Source: Arthrobacter sp. PGP41 (GTDB taxonomy: Bacteria; Actinomycetota; Actinomycetes; Actinomycetales; Micrococcaceae). Taken from it: a stretch of 64,000 bases of DNA. Shown in pieces: positions 8,938 to 18,160 of this stretch. The translations under genes and the position numbers were made by a program. The stretch is from NCBI RefSeq assembly GCF_002953935.1, contig NZ_CP026514.1, positions 3,348,001 through 3,412,000 on the forward strand. Reading direction: 5' to 3'. The first letter of the stretch is position 1. Each line of letters opens with the position of its first letter. The notes beneath the pieces are model-generated. The model saw nothing but the letters and a program-made list of their open reading frames with translations, made no database searches and was not told the origin of the DNA.

Positions 8938-9963
8938 ATGGGACGTAGCATAGACGACGCCGCGAATGGGATCGAATGTTCGTTAGTTGTTCCTACTCAC
9001 CGGGGAGCTCACCGTCTTCCTGTTTTGCTGGATGCACTCACCGCGCAGGACTACGACAAGCCCTGGGAACTCGTTATCGTCATCGACGGAAATCTTGACG
9101 CGACGGCTGAATTACTCGACTCGTATCGTGATCGCCTTCCTATCGTCCCATTGGTCCATGAAGAAGCAAAAGGCGTCGTTGCCGCTATGAACAACGGTAT
9201 TCGCGCAGCACACGGGCGAATAGTGATCCGTTGCGACGACGATCTGTCCCCCGGTCCCTCATTCCTTCGCCTTCATATGCGGCATCACAAAGAGGGGCGA
9301 CCTGTCGGCGTGATCGGCCCCACACGGGACGTCTTCGCCGATTCACCCTATGCGAGGGCATACGGAATTCCAGCCAACGAGCGCGCCCTGGCCGCCGCCT
9401 ATCGCAGGGACGGTTCCTACCGCTGGGTCGGCTGGGCTGCCAACAACTCGGTTCCGAGGGAAGTTCTCCTGTCCGTCGGCGGTTTCGATCCTCGCTTCGT
9501 TTATGGCCAGGACTCGGAGTTGGGATATCGAATCGCTTCGCAAGTGATTTCTATCATCGTTGATCCTGACCTCGAGACCCTGCACAGGGGACCCTCGACC
9601 AGCGTGGGATCACGGGCGGGACGCGCCTTTGTCTCTGGCGCCTCACGCCGCCTCTTCGACAGCATTCACACGGGCGCCCATCCTCCTCCCCCACGGCCGA
9701 GAGGTGTCAAGGGCAGGATTTGGGATGCCGGCGTGGGGAGCCTGACGTTTCTGCTGCGGACGCGGGAAGCTTATGCACTTGCCGGCAAGGCGGTAGATCG
9801 CTTTCTGGCCGTGCTGCCGCTTCCAGTGGCAAGCCGGATCATTTCTCTACTGGTCGAAGCTGCCGGAAGATCCGGACGGAAGCACGGAAGCATTGACCTT
9901 GGCTCATATAAAGATCAGAAGTCGGTGGAGCTTTCCCGGGAGCTGTCTGGGCAGAACCGATAG
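8938..9963 (+). CDS. Glycosyltransferase family 2
   Basis: A 341-residue GT2 enzyme. The fold begins CSLVVPTHRGAHRLPVLL, then IVIDGNLDAT, with the DXD-type metal and nucleotide-sugar motif in IRCDDDLSPG. The acceptor region is WVGWAANNSVPREVLLSVGGFDPRF, followed by the acidic YGQDSELGYR. The ATG at 8938 is preceded by AGAGGAAAG at good spacing; the upstream open frame lacks homology. It is a clear paralogue of the GT2 at 16158-17108, including the C-terminal helical part (DRFLAVLPLPVA compared with DAALPVLPRRLA). It faces the large minus-strand operon, whose last stop is 33 bases away. The sugar transferred is unknown. Confidence 0.85.
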   Translation: MGRSIDDAANGIECSLVVPTHRGAHRLPVLLDALTAQDYDKPWELVIVIDGNLDATAELLDSYRDRLPIVPLVHEEAKGVVAAMNNGIRAAHGRIVIRCDDDLSPGPSFLRLHMRHHKEGRPVGVIGPTRDVFADSPYARAYGIPANERALAAAYRRDGSYRWVGWAANNSVPREVLLSVGGFDPRFVYGQDSELGYRIASQVISIIVDPDLETLHRGPSTSVGSRAGRAFVSGASRRLFDSIHTGAHPPPPRPRGVKGRIWDAGVGSLTFLLRTREAYALAGKAVDRFLAVLPLPVASRIISLLVEAAGRSGRKHGSIDLGSYKDQKSVELSRELSGQNR

Positions 9964-9996
9964 GTTTGGCTCCAGGTTGGAAGCTGAGGGAACGAG

Positions 9997-10887
9997 TTAC
10001 TTGTAGTCTAAGAAGCTTGGCCGGACGGTATCGTCCTGAATAAGACGATGATGGTATTTCAGGGCGATCGGCGGAAGAATGTTCCCGAGGATATCAATCC
10101 AAGGAATAGGATATCCAGGATTATCTCCCCTTTCATTGCCAGGATGGCGCTTGAGCGCTTCAGCATAAAAATCCATCCGGTCAAGCAGGCGCCTATACCA
10201 TTCTCGGGTCAAAGGCGTCTGGGGTTTCATGATGAAGGCACCGTTTCCAATAAGTCTGCCGTAACGGTGCCGGACATCCCGGCCCAGCCTGCCCGGGAGC
10301 CTGGCCGTCATGTCCGAAGCCACCTCGTGGTATCCGAGGGCCCATTTGCCGGTATCCGCGTCGAGTTTGTCAAAAGCAGGCGACCAAGAGTGATGCAACG
10401 TCTTGATGTCGCAATACCCGCCGCCCCAAAAATTCATGAAGTAGCAGCGCAGGTAATCTGACCGGTGCACTAAAGAAAGATCGTGGAAGGCAGGATGGAG
10501 GGGCTCTCCAGGTAGAAGATAGCCGTCAAGCTTGTCTGGGGTGATGAGCCGCACGTCTATGCCTGGATTTTGGGCGATCATGCTCTCAAGCCCAACAAGG
10601 CGATTAGGCGTTATCGCATTACTGCCGGTCCAGAAGCAATAAATGACACGGTCGAGGGGACGGGGATAACCCGGCAGCATATCGCGGGTTAACCACTGGC
10701 CTGAATAGTTCTGAGGGTCGTACACATAAGGGGAGGCCCTGTCCGCGAATCGGAGAATCGCATCTTTCGACTGTTGGCGAAAGGGGTAGGTCCTTCGCAT
10801 TGTCCACTTCTTGGCCAGAAATGCCTGATGCTTTCCGGATTTTGCTCCGTTAACTGCTGCCCCAAGAACATCCTTATATAAGCCCAT
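9997..10887 (-). CDS. Capsular-polysaccharide-type glycosyltransferase (GT32-like, sugar-binding DXD region)
   Basis: A 296-residue protein with the features of the GT32/Caps_synth group. These are the strand VIYCFWTG near residue 80, the helix around HRSDYLRCYFM and the nucleotide-sugar and metal motif GGGYCDIKT. A later NGAFIMKP matches the family's acceptor region. The ATG has GAGAGAAG upstream. It is the last gene of the long minus-strand operon, 14 bases after the GT2 gene before it. It likely adds a hexose to the growing repeat unit; the exact donor cannot be read. Confidence 0.75.
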   Translation of the reverse strand: MGLYKDVLGAAVNGAKSGKHQAFLAKKWTMRRTYPFRQQSKDAILRFADRASPYVYDPQNYSGQWLTRDMLPGYPRPLDRVIYCFWTGSNAITPNRLVGLESMIAQNPGIDVRLITPDKLDGYLLPGEPLHPAFHDLSLVHRSDYLRCYFMNFWGGGYCDIKTLHHSWSPAFDKLDADTGKWALGYHEVASDMTARLPGRLGRDVRHRYGRLIGNGAFIMKPQTPLTREWYRRLLDRMDFYAEALKRHPGNERGDNPGYPIPWIDILGNILPPIALKYHHRLIQDDTVRPSFLDYK

Positions 10888-10901
10888 ACTTCTCTCAACC
10901 C

Positions 10902-11858
10902 TTAGTTAACGCGCGCTTCGAAGTCCATGATGTGTGCCCGAGGCGACCGCCCTAGGAACCGGTAACTCACATGACCCGCGACCACCCCCATGGCCCAGCC
11001 AAGTGCCCGCGCCTGGTCACGGCGGGTACTTGTACGGATCAACCTGTAGGACGTCAGCATGCGGCTGAGCAGAGTGCTGAGGCTTCCACGGAAAGAAATT
11101 GGGCCGAGTGGATGGCCGGTGGCATATCTGCACCATAAGAGCACGGAAGATTTGGCGTAATAGAAGTTCTGCCGGGCGGCTCCATAGCTGTCCGGCCGCT
11201 GGCGGTAGTCAACAATGGCTTCCGGGCACCAGCCTAAAGAGTAACCAGCAAGCTGGAGTCGCCATGCGAAGTCGGCCTCCTCGTGACCACGATCAAAGGA
11301 GGAGTCAAAACCTCCCAAGGCCAAAAGCACTTCCTGTCTGACTCCAATGCATCCACCTAGGGCGTACGGTAGGAAGCCGAAGATCCTGCCTAGCCCCAAC
11401 GTGACCGGGGGCTGGGTTCCCACGACTTCAGGGGGGTTCAGCCGGTCGAGCCGCGCGGCACCCCCCACGGCGTCATACCGGCCCAGCCCGTCCGCAAGTG
11501 CCTCAACCCATTTAGGGCAAACAACATCGTCCGCGTCGCAAATTAGTATCTTGTGCCCCCGAGCAGCGCGGGCACCCTCATTCCGGGCGTGTGAAACCCC
11601 TTGGACTTGCCCGGAATCGACAATGGTGAAGGCTGCAAACTGATCCGCTGCTCTAATCGCCACCTCGACGGTGTCGTCCGTTGAGCCATTATCCGAAATG
11701 ACTACTTCAAACGGCAGGCGCGTTTGCTGCCCGGCTAATGCAATGAGCTCTTCAGCCAAGGTAGAAGCGCCATTGTAGACGGGGATGACGACGCTCACAT
11801 CGATAGCTTCCCCCGGGCTGCGCGTTCGATTGAAGACGATCTTGGGGCCCTCAGCCAT
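10902..11858 (-). CDS. Glycosyltransferase family 2
   Basis: A 318-residue GT2 enzyme. It shows VSVVIPVYNGASTLAEEL, VVISDNGSTDDT, the donor motif ILICDADDVVCP and a typical C-terminal block (GGFDSSFDRGHEEADFAWRL) that supplies the catalytic acid. No strong membrane anchor is seen. The ATG overlaps the stop of the upstream gene by one base (TAATG), so translation is probably coupled. It is the fifteenth gene of the operon that starts near 27964. Confidence 0.85.
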   Translation of the reverse strand: MAEGPKIVFNRTRSPGEAIDVSVVIPVYNGASTLAEELIALAGQQTRLPFEVVISDNGSTDDTVEVAIRAADQFAAFTIVDSGQVQGVSHARNEGARAARGHKILICDADDVVCPKWVEALADGLGRYDAVGGAARLDRLNPPEVVGTQPPVTLGLGRIFGFLPYALGGCIGVRQEVLLALGGFDSSFDRGHEEADFAWRLQLAGYSLGWCPEAIVDYRQRPDSYGAARQNFYYAKSSVLLWCRYATGHPLGPISFRGSLSTLLSRMLTSYRLIRTSTRRDQARALGWAMGVVAGHVSYRFLGRSPRAHIMDFEARVN

Positions 11859-13108
11859 TACAGGCTACCTTTCTGCTTCGATATTCCTTCTAGGAGCAAG
11901 GGGCCGTAAACATGGCACAATGCATCGGTGAATTGTTCCCACCCGTAGACCCGAAGAGCCTTCTCCCGGACTTCCGCGCTTCGGTGATCGGCCTTGCCCT
12001 GTTCCTGAAGTATGTGAAGAACAGCATCCGCAAACGCCTGTGCGTCATCGTGCATTCCCGTGAACCAGGACGGATCGCCAATGCCTTCCGCCCCCACCGT
12101 CGTGGTCACGAGTGGGACCCCAGCCATCAGGGCGTCCACCACTTTAAACTTGACGCCGGCTCCAAGCCGGACAGGAACCACTACGACGGATGCCCGCTCA
12201 TAAAAAGGCTCCAGGTCATCAACAAAGCCCAACAACTCAACATCGGACAGCCTCGCAGCTTCCACGGTTGTTGAACGGACACCCAGGCCGGCAATACGGA
12301 AACGGGCCTCCGGCGCCGCAGCCTTTATTCGCGGCCATACATCGGCAAGGAACCAGAGAAGTCCTTCCTCGTTCTCCCACCGGGCAAGGAACCCCACAAA
12401 AAGTATTTCGCCTAGAACCGGGGTTGAACGGTCAACGTGTTCCATTCCGGCGGCAAGAGGTGGGGTAACCACACGGACTTCTGCTGTTCCCGCCGGTAGC
12501 AGATCTGCATCCTTCTGGCTCAGCAGAACGACCTTGTCCGCCGCTCGAACAATGCTACGTTCAAGACGGCGCGCAGTTGATGCTGCCCACGCCCACCTCA
12601 TTCGCGCTACGTGGGAAGTGGCTCCCTGGGAGGCCCGGCCGTAGCGCTGAGACAGTACGTCGTGGAATGTACATACAACCAGTGCTTCAGGGTTGAATCG
12701 ACGCAACATCGGGATGAGGGCTCCATATTCCTCCCACTGCAGGTCGATGACATCCGCGTGTCTGATTGCCTCCAGAACCTGCCGGTCCCGGAGCAAACTA
12801 ATCACAAACCGCCAAGGCGGCAAGGAAGGGGCAACCATTGACAGCAGCCGGGTTAGCGCGCGGTCCCAAGAGCTTGCCATTCGGCCAGCAGACCTGCCTA
12901 ACAATTGATAGCGAGGAACACCGCCAGATTTCAGAGCCCTCTGAGCCGCTGGCCCGTCCGGAGCAATGATAAACACATCATCGGATTTCGATGCCGCCTC
13001 GCTGACCCATTTAACGTAACGGCCGCCAGCATTATCCGGCTTAGCACAAGGCAAAGCAGCAGTGATCATGATGAAGCGTTTTCGTCGCTGTTCTTGGAAT
13101 GATTCCAT
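11858..13108 (-). CDS. Glycosyltransferase family 4 (GT-B fold)
   Basis: A 416-residue GT4 protein. The N-terminal domain includes GGRYVKWV and a long helical region. The C-terminal domain has ILFVGFLARWENEEGLLWFL, FRIAGLG, LGFVDDLEPFYERASVVVVPVRLGAGVKFKVVDALMAGVPLVTT and a closing helix. The pattern LGAGVKFKVVDAL is that of glycosyltransferases using the conserved Glu/Lys donor site, though the first Glu is not obvious. It starts 2 bases after the stop of the ABC transporter gene and overlaps the next gene by one base. Role: one transfer step in the locus A glycan. Confidence 0.8.
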   Translation of the reverse strand: MESFQEQRRKRFIMITAALPCAKPDNAGGRYVKWVSEAASKSDDVFIIAPDGPAAQRALKSGGVPRYQLLGRSAGRMASSWDRALTRLLSMVAPSLPPWRFVISLLRDRQVLEAIRHADVIDLQWEEYGALIPMLRRFNPEALVVCTFHDVLSQRYGRASQGATSHVARMRWAWAASTARRLERSIVRAADKVVLLSQKDADLLPAGTAEVRVVTPPLAAGMEHVDRSTPVLGEILFVGFLARWENEEGLLWFLADVWPRIKAAAPEARFRIAGLGVRSTTVEAARLSDVELLGFVDDLEPFYERASVVVVPVRLGAGVKFKVVDALMAGVPLVTTTVGAEGIGDPSWFTGMHDDAQAFADAVLHILQEQGKADHRSAEVREKALRVYGWEQFTDALCHVYGPLLLEGISKQKGSL

Positions 13109-13110
13109 CC

Positions 13111-14952
13111 TTATCCAAGCTTTCCGAGTGCCACAAGGTGGGCGAATTCCGCATTCTGGCGCTCTACTTCAGCGAAACTTCCTTCAGCTTGGATGCGACC
13201 ATCAGACATAAAGACGACCTTGTCAGCATTCTTTACCGTAGAAAGCCTGTGGGCCACGAGCACAATAGTCATAGCACCGCTAAGGGAATCAATCGTGTCC
13301 GAGATTTTTCGCTCCGTGGCATTATCCAATGCTGCTGTCGCCTCATCGAGCACAAGTATTGACGGCTTGCGGTACAGAGCCCTTGCTATTCCAACGCGCT
13401 GTCGCTGCCCACCCGACAACCTCACTCCGCGCTCGCCCACGCGAGTGGAAAGGCCGGCGGGCATTTCCTCGACAAGGGGTGCCAACTGCGCGAGCTGGAC
13501 CGCCTCCAGGAGACGGTCCCGGTCGATGGCTCGAGGGTCCACGCCAAAGGCAATATTGCCCGCGAGCGTGTCGTCAAGGAGAAAAACGTCCTGAGGTACT
13601 ACTCCCAGCCCTGAATACCAGCTAGGAAGGTCGTCGAAAATATTTTCTCCCCCCGAGCTGACTGTGCCTGATGTTGGTTCAAGGAGCCCGAGGATGACGT
13701 CCAATAGCGTACTTTTCCCCGCGCCGCTGGAGCCGACAAACGCCGTTGTCTGTCCACGAATAATTTTGGTGGAAACTTCCTGTACCACGAATACGTCAGA
13801 GTCCCGGTATCTATAACTTACGTGGTCCAACACAACGTCCCCCGAGAATATCTTCGATGACGGAGAGGACTCTGAGTGGTAGCCGTCAGCGTCAAGACGC
13901 TCGACCTCTTCGGCCAGTATTCGCATCCCCACCTGGCCCGTTCGTATCCCGCCAATGGTGGCAACAACTCTATTCATGGTCGGTAGGAGACGTACGGCAG
14001 CAGCAGCGTAAACACCAAGAACGGCCAAAGCCAGCTCCTTCGTGCCCGTGCTGAACAGCACTAAGGCAATGCCCGCGATTCCAAGGACGAAGCCCATTTC
14101 AAGGATGTACTTGGGTATTTCGGAAACCAGCGAGGCAAGTCGGCTGGCATGTGCCCGATCGGCTTTAGCTTGCCCGAACCTATTGACGAACAGGTCCGCA
14201 CTGGACGAAAGGCGTGCCTCTCTGAATCCGTTCAAGCCAGGCATCAGAGCAGTCCACGCCTCAAGATCCGACTTTGCCATGGCCAGCCCGATCTGCAGAT
14301 GACGTTTTTTCAGGGCCCTTTGGATGGCCCAGCCGAGCAGTCCAAAGACCGCAATGGCGAAGATTGTCACCAGAGGTGAAACGATCAGCAGGACAACGAG
14401 AATGGCGGCGAGCGTTAGCGCGTCTGCAAGAAGGCCTATGAGACCGAGGAAGACCTGGCCAAAGGTCTGGCTAACGGATGAAGCGAGGTTACGGTGAATA
14501 ACCGAAATTTCACGTTCACGGTGCGCCCAATAGGGGGCTAATAAATACCGACGCAGCAGTTCCGTTGCGGCCTCAGCCTCGAGCTTGGTTGTATGGCCGA
14601 GTAACCACCAACGGAATGCGACGGTAGCCAGACTCTTGAGCGCGAATGCAAGCCCGACCGCCAAGGCTACTGCCAAGATCAGTGTTTGCTCGTCCTTTGT
14701 ACCCAGAAGATTCGAGACGTGCACTAGAACTCCCTGCGACGGGTCGGCGCCTGTCACAAGCTGCATAAGCGGGAGTGTGGCAGCAACACCAATCATGTCC
14801 AGTGCTGCAATGACGCAGGACCCCAAGACGGCGAGCAGCACCCAAACACGTACTGGTCGGCGGATCAGCCGGCAAACAACTCTTAGATCGGCAAACATGG
14901 CATCCCTGCATTCAGTTTCCTCATCTGCGTCCTTCTTGCCATGTGAAGTCAC
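13111..14952 (-). CDS. ABC-type exporter or flippase (MsbA/PglK-like half transporter)
   Basis: A 613-residue half transporter with a six-helix membrane domain (about residues 25-335) fused to an ATPase. The ATPase shows Walker A GSSGAGKST with Lys413, the Q loop (VVPQDVFL), the signature LSGGQRQR, Walker B ILVLDEATAALD and the switch His in VAHRLST. Half transporters of this kind flip lipid-linked sugars; PglK does so for the Campylobacter glycan. It sits among glycosyltransferase genes, overlapping the GT4 before it by four bases (ATGA). No Wzx is recognised in locus A, so this may be the flippase for that glycan. Export of another lipid cannot be excluded. Confidence 0.88.
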   Translation of the reverse strand: MTSHGKKDADEETECRDAMFADLRVVCRLIRRPVRVWVLLAVLGSCVIAALDMIGVAATLPLMQLVTGADPSQGVLVHVSNLLGTKDEQTLILAVALAVGLAFALKSLATVAFRWWLLGHTTKLEAEAATELLRRYLLAPYWAHREREISVIHRNLASSVSQTFGQVFLGLIGLLADALTLAAILVVLLIVSPLVTIFAIAVFGLLGWAIQRALKKRHLQIGLAMAKSDLEAWTALMPGLNGFREARLSSSADLFVNRFGQAKADRAHASRLASLVSEIPKYILEMGFVLGIAGIALVLFSTGTKELALAVLGVYAAAAVRLLPTMNRVVATIGGIRTGQVGMRILAEEVERLDADGYHSESSPSSKIFSGDVVLDHVSYRYRDSDVFVVQEVSTKIIRGQTTAFVGSSGAGKSTLLDVILGLLEPTSGTVSSGGENIFDDLPSWYSGLGVVPQDVFLLDDTLAGNIAFGVDPRAIDRDRLLEAVQLAQLAPLVEEMPAGLSTRVGERGVRLSGGQRQRVGIARALYRKPSILVLDEATAALDNATERKISDTIDSLSGAMTIVLVAHRLSTVKNADKVVFMSDGRIQAEGSFAEVERQNAEFAHLVALGKLG

Positions 14953-16118
14953 CCTTCCAATTCTCTTCCAAAATCAAGAATTTCGCGCCGGAGACGCTCC
15001 CGGAACCGCTCCTCGGAAAACGTGTTTGCGTGCGCTCTGATCGCCTCTGGGTCCCATCTGGCTGGATCGAATGATTCAACAGCATCCCGGATGAACTGTG
15101 CGCTGGGGCGTTCGATGAAACGCCCTGTTATCCCTTCGACGATCGTGTCCAGGTAACCCCCACCGCGTAAAGCAATCGTGGGTTTACCCCAGGCACCAGC
15201 CTCCAGGGGGGTGATGCCGAAATCCTCATGGGAGGGAGCTATAACAGCCCGGCACAGCGAATAGGCCCACCGCATCTGCGCGTCGGTCAGATGTTCAATA
15301 ATCTTGACGTTTGCCGGACAGGATTCCCTCAAGTCTGCGGCCAAAGGTCCGGCCCCGATTACCAGGAGACGCTCATCGAGATAACGGAACGCCTCTATCG
15401 CCTCGCCCACGTTCTTATAGGGCAGCAGGCGGGAAACGATGAGGAAGTGACCCCCCTGCTGAACAAAATCCTCAATTCCACGCACGGGGGTACGCTCGCC
15501 GCTGATATCCACGCTGTGCGGCGGATGGAACACCTCAGCCTCGATACCGTAAACGTCTTTGAGCCGTTGCCGGACCACTGTGGAGTTAGCCACATACTTA
15601 TCCGCCCTCTTCGCTGCCCGGCCGTCCCACCAGCGCAGGAACGGCTTTAGGAGCGTGAGCCCCCACCCCACCGGCGACTGCCATGCCGGACGTCCCAGGT
15701 ACTGTTCTGTAAGGTACAGCCAGCGGGCGGGCGAATGGCAGTATACGAACACCTTGCCTGGCATGTGGAAGCCGTGTGCCCAGCCCGTGCTGGATACGAT
15801 GACAATGTCGGCAGGGATCTTAAGCATGGATGAAGCGTGCGGAAGCAAAGCCAGCGCCAGCCTGTGATCACGCCGGAACAGCGGAATGCGGTTGAGAGGA
15901 GAAGTGACAATTTTGGCGGACCTAAACTCCGCATAGGTGTCATCCGGGTGATAAAGCGTCGTATAAATCGTCGCCTCGGGAAAAGCCCGGAGCATGGCTA
16001 GCACAACTCGTTCGGCTCCACCCCGCTGTGTGAGGTAGTCGTGGGCTATCGCAATTTCGGGTCTCGGCTTCGCGGACGCCACATTTACAGGCGATGCCCG
16101 GTCAATTTCGGTATCCAT
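14949..16118 (-). CDS. Glycosyltransferase family 4 (mannosyltransferase-like)
   Basis: A 389-residue GT-B enzyme. The N-terminal signature IAHDYLTQRGGAERVVLAML and the later YCHSPARWLY match WbaZ-type enzymes. The donor domain contains IVSRLLPYKNVGEAIEAF, LVIGAGPLAADL and the E-x7-E block PSHEDFGITPLEAGAWGKPTIA. It is a paralogue of the GT4 at 6541-7656. It ends four bases inside the ABC transporter gene (ATGA), so the two are likely translationally coupled. It starts 39 bases after the previous gene's stop, one of the few true gaps in this operon. Confidence 0.87.
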   Translation of the reverse strand: MDTEIDRASPVNVASAKPRPEIAIAHDYLTQRGGAERVVLAMLRAFPEATIYTTLYHPDDTYAEFRSAKIVTSPLNRIPLFRRDHRLALALLPHASSMLKIPADIVIVSSTGWAHGFHMPGKVFVYCHSPARWLYLTEQYLGRPAWQSPVGWGLTLLKPFLRWWDGRAAKRADKYVANSTVVRQRLKDVYGIEAEVFHPPHSVDISGERTPVRGIEDFVQQGGHFLIVSRLLPYKNVGEAIEAFRYLDERLLVIGAGPLAADLRESCPANVKIIEHLTDAQMRWAYSLCRAVIAPSHEDFGITPLEAGAWGKPTIALRGGGYLDTIVEGITGRFIERPSAQFIRDAVESFDPARWDPEAIRAHANTFSEERFRERLRREILDFGRELEG

Positions 16119-16157
16119 TCCTCACCCCTCTCAGTGCAAGTTCGGTGTAGCGGTTGT

Positions 16158-17108
16158 TCAGAAATGTGTTCTGGCTCGATGGGGATGGACTATCCCCGCC
16201 CGCCCCGCTGACTCCACGGCCAGCGCCACCAGCTTTTCTGCAAGCCGCCTCGGAAGTACTGGCAATGCCGCGTCAATAGCCAATCCACCTACTTTGATGG
16301 TCCGCTCGTTTGCGAAGGTGCTGGCCAGAGCCACCAACGTTGACCAGAGGCTTGGGCTTTGTGGGATCGCTGCCAAGGGCTCGGGACCGTGTTTGGCTAT
16401 GAAGATCTCCCTCGCTGCCCCGGAATGGAGGGCACGTATAGCCCTGACGCCTGTCGTCGTTGCCGCCACGTGGTGTGCGGTGGTCAGTGAGGGCTGGATG
16501 CGGACGGGAATACCCATCTTCTTGAGGCGATAGCCGAAATCAACATCCTCCCAACCGTAAGCGCGGTACCGCTCGTCGTAGCCGCCCAGCCGCTCGTGAA
16601 CTTCCCTCAGCACGGAAACGTTGCCGGCCCAGTACCGCCACTGGTCGTCGCTACTGGTTGCCAGGGCATGCGCGCGAAAACGCTCGTCAACTGCCCGGCC
16701 GTAGACACGTGCATACGCAGTTTCCGTGAAAATGTTCCTGCACAGACCTACGATGCCGACAGGATCTCCCCGGTGCTCTGCCAGGTGCTTGCGGACGTAG
16801 TCCGGGGCGGGCTCCAGGTCATCATCGCACCTGATCAGCACGCGACCCTTGGCTGCTTTGGCCGCTGCATTCAAGGCTGCCGCCCTCCCCTTGTTCTCGG
16901 GAAAGACGATTATCCGCAGGGCCATGTCCGGATGTTCTGCAGCCCACCGCCCCAGGACCTCGGCGCTATTATCCATGTCCCCATCGACTACGATAATCAC
17001 TTCGAAGTCTGCGCAGTCCTGCCGAGACAGTGCTGAGAGCAGAATGGGCAGGCGGAGTGCGCCGCCCCGGGAAGGCACAACGATGGATGCTTCCAGTTGG
17101 GAATTCAT
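16158..17108 (-). CDS. Glycosyltransferase family 2
   Basis: A 316-residue GT2 enzyme with SIVVPSRGGALRLPILL, IIVVDGDMDNS, the metal and donor motif IRCDDDLEPAP and the C-terminal block GGYDERYRAYGWEDVDFGYRL. The start at ATG 17108 is set by AGGAGG six bases upstream and by a four-base overlap (ATGA) with the preceding gene; a longer frame to 17150 lacks support. It is a paralogue of the GT2 at 8938-9963. The C-terminal 80 residues are helical and conserved between the two, so they are probably functional. Donor and acceptor are unknown. Confidence 0.88.
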   Translation of the reverse strand: MNSQLEASIVVPSRGGALRLPILLSALSRQDCADFEVIIVVDGDMDNSAEVLGRWAAEHPDMALRIIVFPENKGRAAALNAAAKAAKGRVLIRCDDDLEPAPDYVRKHLAEHRGDPVGIVGLCRNIFTETAYARVYGRAVDERFRAHALATSSDDQWRYWAGNVSVLREVHERLGGYDERYRAYGWEDVDFGYRLKKMGIPVRIQPSLTTAHHVAATTTGVRAIRALHSGAAREIFIAKHGPEPLAAIPQSPSLWSTLVALASTFANERTIKVGGLAIDAALPVLPRRLAEKLVALAVESAGRAGIVHPHRARTHF

Positions 17109-18160
17109 GCGTTTCCTCCTGAAAAGGAGGGGCTTGGTATTACGCCCCATTGTTTTAGCAGTGCTTCAAGACGCGACCCTCCGGCCATCGGCGAAAAACA
17201 TGAAAGCCAGCGTTCATACGCCTTCGTCACATAGACCAATCCGCCGTCGTCCACTGCCTTCCTGATGGCCTTGGCCAGTTCCTCCGCGTCGCCTGCCGGA
17301 ACCACCCATGGGCATTCGGGACCTGCTATTTCCGGCAGCGCACCGGCGTCGCTGATGACAAACGGGACACGGGCGGACATGGCCTCTGCGACAACGAGAC
17401 CAAAGCTTTCGGGCACCAGCGACGGGCACACCATGACGTCAACCGCACCAAAGAATTTGGCTGGCTCCATCCAGCCCGGGCGGTCCATCAGATGATTTAC
17501 GGGTGCCAACGCCTGTTCCAGTTCACGCTGTGCGGCGTCCGTGGTAAAGCGTGGTTCTCCCGCCAGCACGAGTCGGTATCTTCCAGGAGTCTGCGCGTCG
17601 AGCTGCTGCAGCGCTGCGGCAAGCACACCCACGCCCTTTTCAAGCGAGGGCCGGCCGAGGAAACCGAGACGAACGGCTCCTTCATGGGGCTGCCGGGCGG
17701 GGCGGACCTCCTCCACCCAGTTTTCCAGGACGATTGAACCCGGCAGGCGTGCAGCCAACGAACGGGAGGGGACAAGTGTGGCCGCTGCGCGTTTTCTGGC
17801 AACCCCCGCGAGGATGGACTGTGCGCCCCGAGGCAGCTGGTGGAGGTGGACCACGCGACGGCCCATCAGGGCCGTGGCGGCGGACGGCACCAGCCCGTTG
17901 CACCACAGCAGCCCATCAGGATGAGTCAGTCTCCAGTGCCGCAGCGCAACCATGTACCCGGCCCGGCTTGACGCCGGAAGGACCACCGTGGGATGACCAG
18001 CGGCGCGGGATGCTTCCACGAGCGTTGACGGCGCCGCGGGACCCACTACCGAAACGGAGACTCCAAGCTCCCTGGCCTGCATGGCCAGCGCCAGAAGCAT
18101 CACCTCGCCGCCGCCGACGTCGCCGTTGTTGGTTGCGAGTATCATCTTGGTCGCCCTCAT
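17105..18160 (-). CDS. Glycosyltransferase family 4
   Basis: A 351-residue GT-B enzyme. It starts MRATKMILATNNGDVGGGEVM, with the Gly-rich acceptor loop, then VHLHQLPRG. The donor domain has LGFLGRPSLEKGVGVLAAAL, LVLAGEPRF, and the E-x7-E block SLVPESFGLVVAEAMSARVP. The start was placed at ATG 18160, which overlaps the upstream stop by four bases; an ATG 15 bases further out is less likely. It follows the polymerase gene directly and is coupled at both ends. It likely builds part of the repeat unit polymerised by its neighbour. Confidence 0.87.
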   Translation of the reverse strand: MRATKMILATNNGDVGGGEVMLLALAMQARELGVSVSVVGPAAPSTLVEASRAAGHPTVVLPASSRAGYMVALRHWRLTHPDGLLWCNGLVPSAATALMGRRVVHLHQLPRGAQSILAGVARKRAAATLVPSRSLAARLPGSIVLENWVEEVRPARQPHEGAVRLGFLGRPSLEKGVGVLAAALQQLDAQTPGRYRLVLAGEPRFTTDAAQRELEQALAPVNHLMDRPGWMEPAKFFGAVDVMVCPSLVPESFGLVVAEAMSARVPFVISDAGALPEIAGPECPWVVPAGDAEELAKAIRKAVDDGGLVYVTKAYERWLSCFSPMAGGSRLEALLKQWGVIPSPSFSGGNA

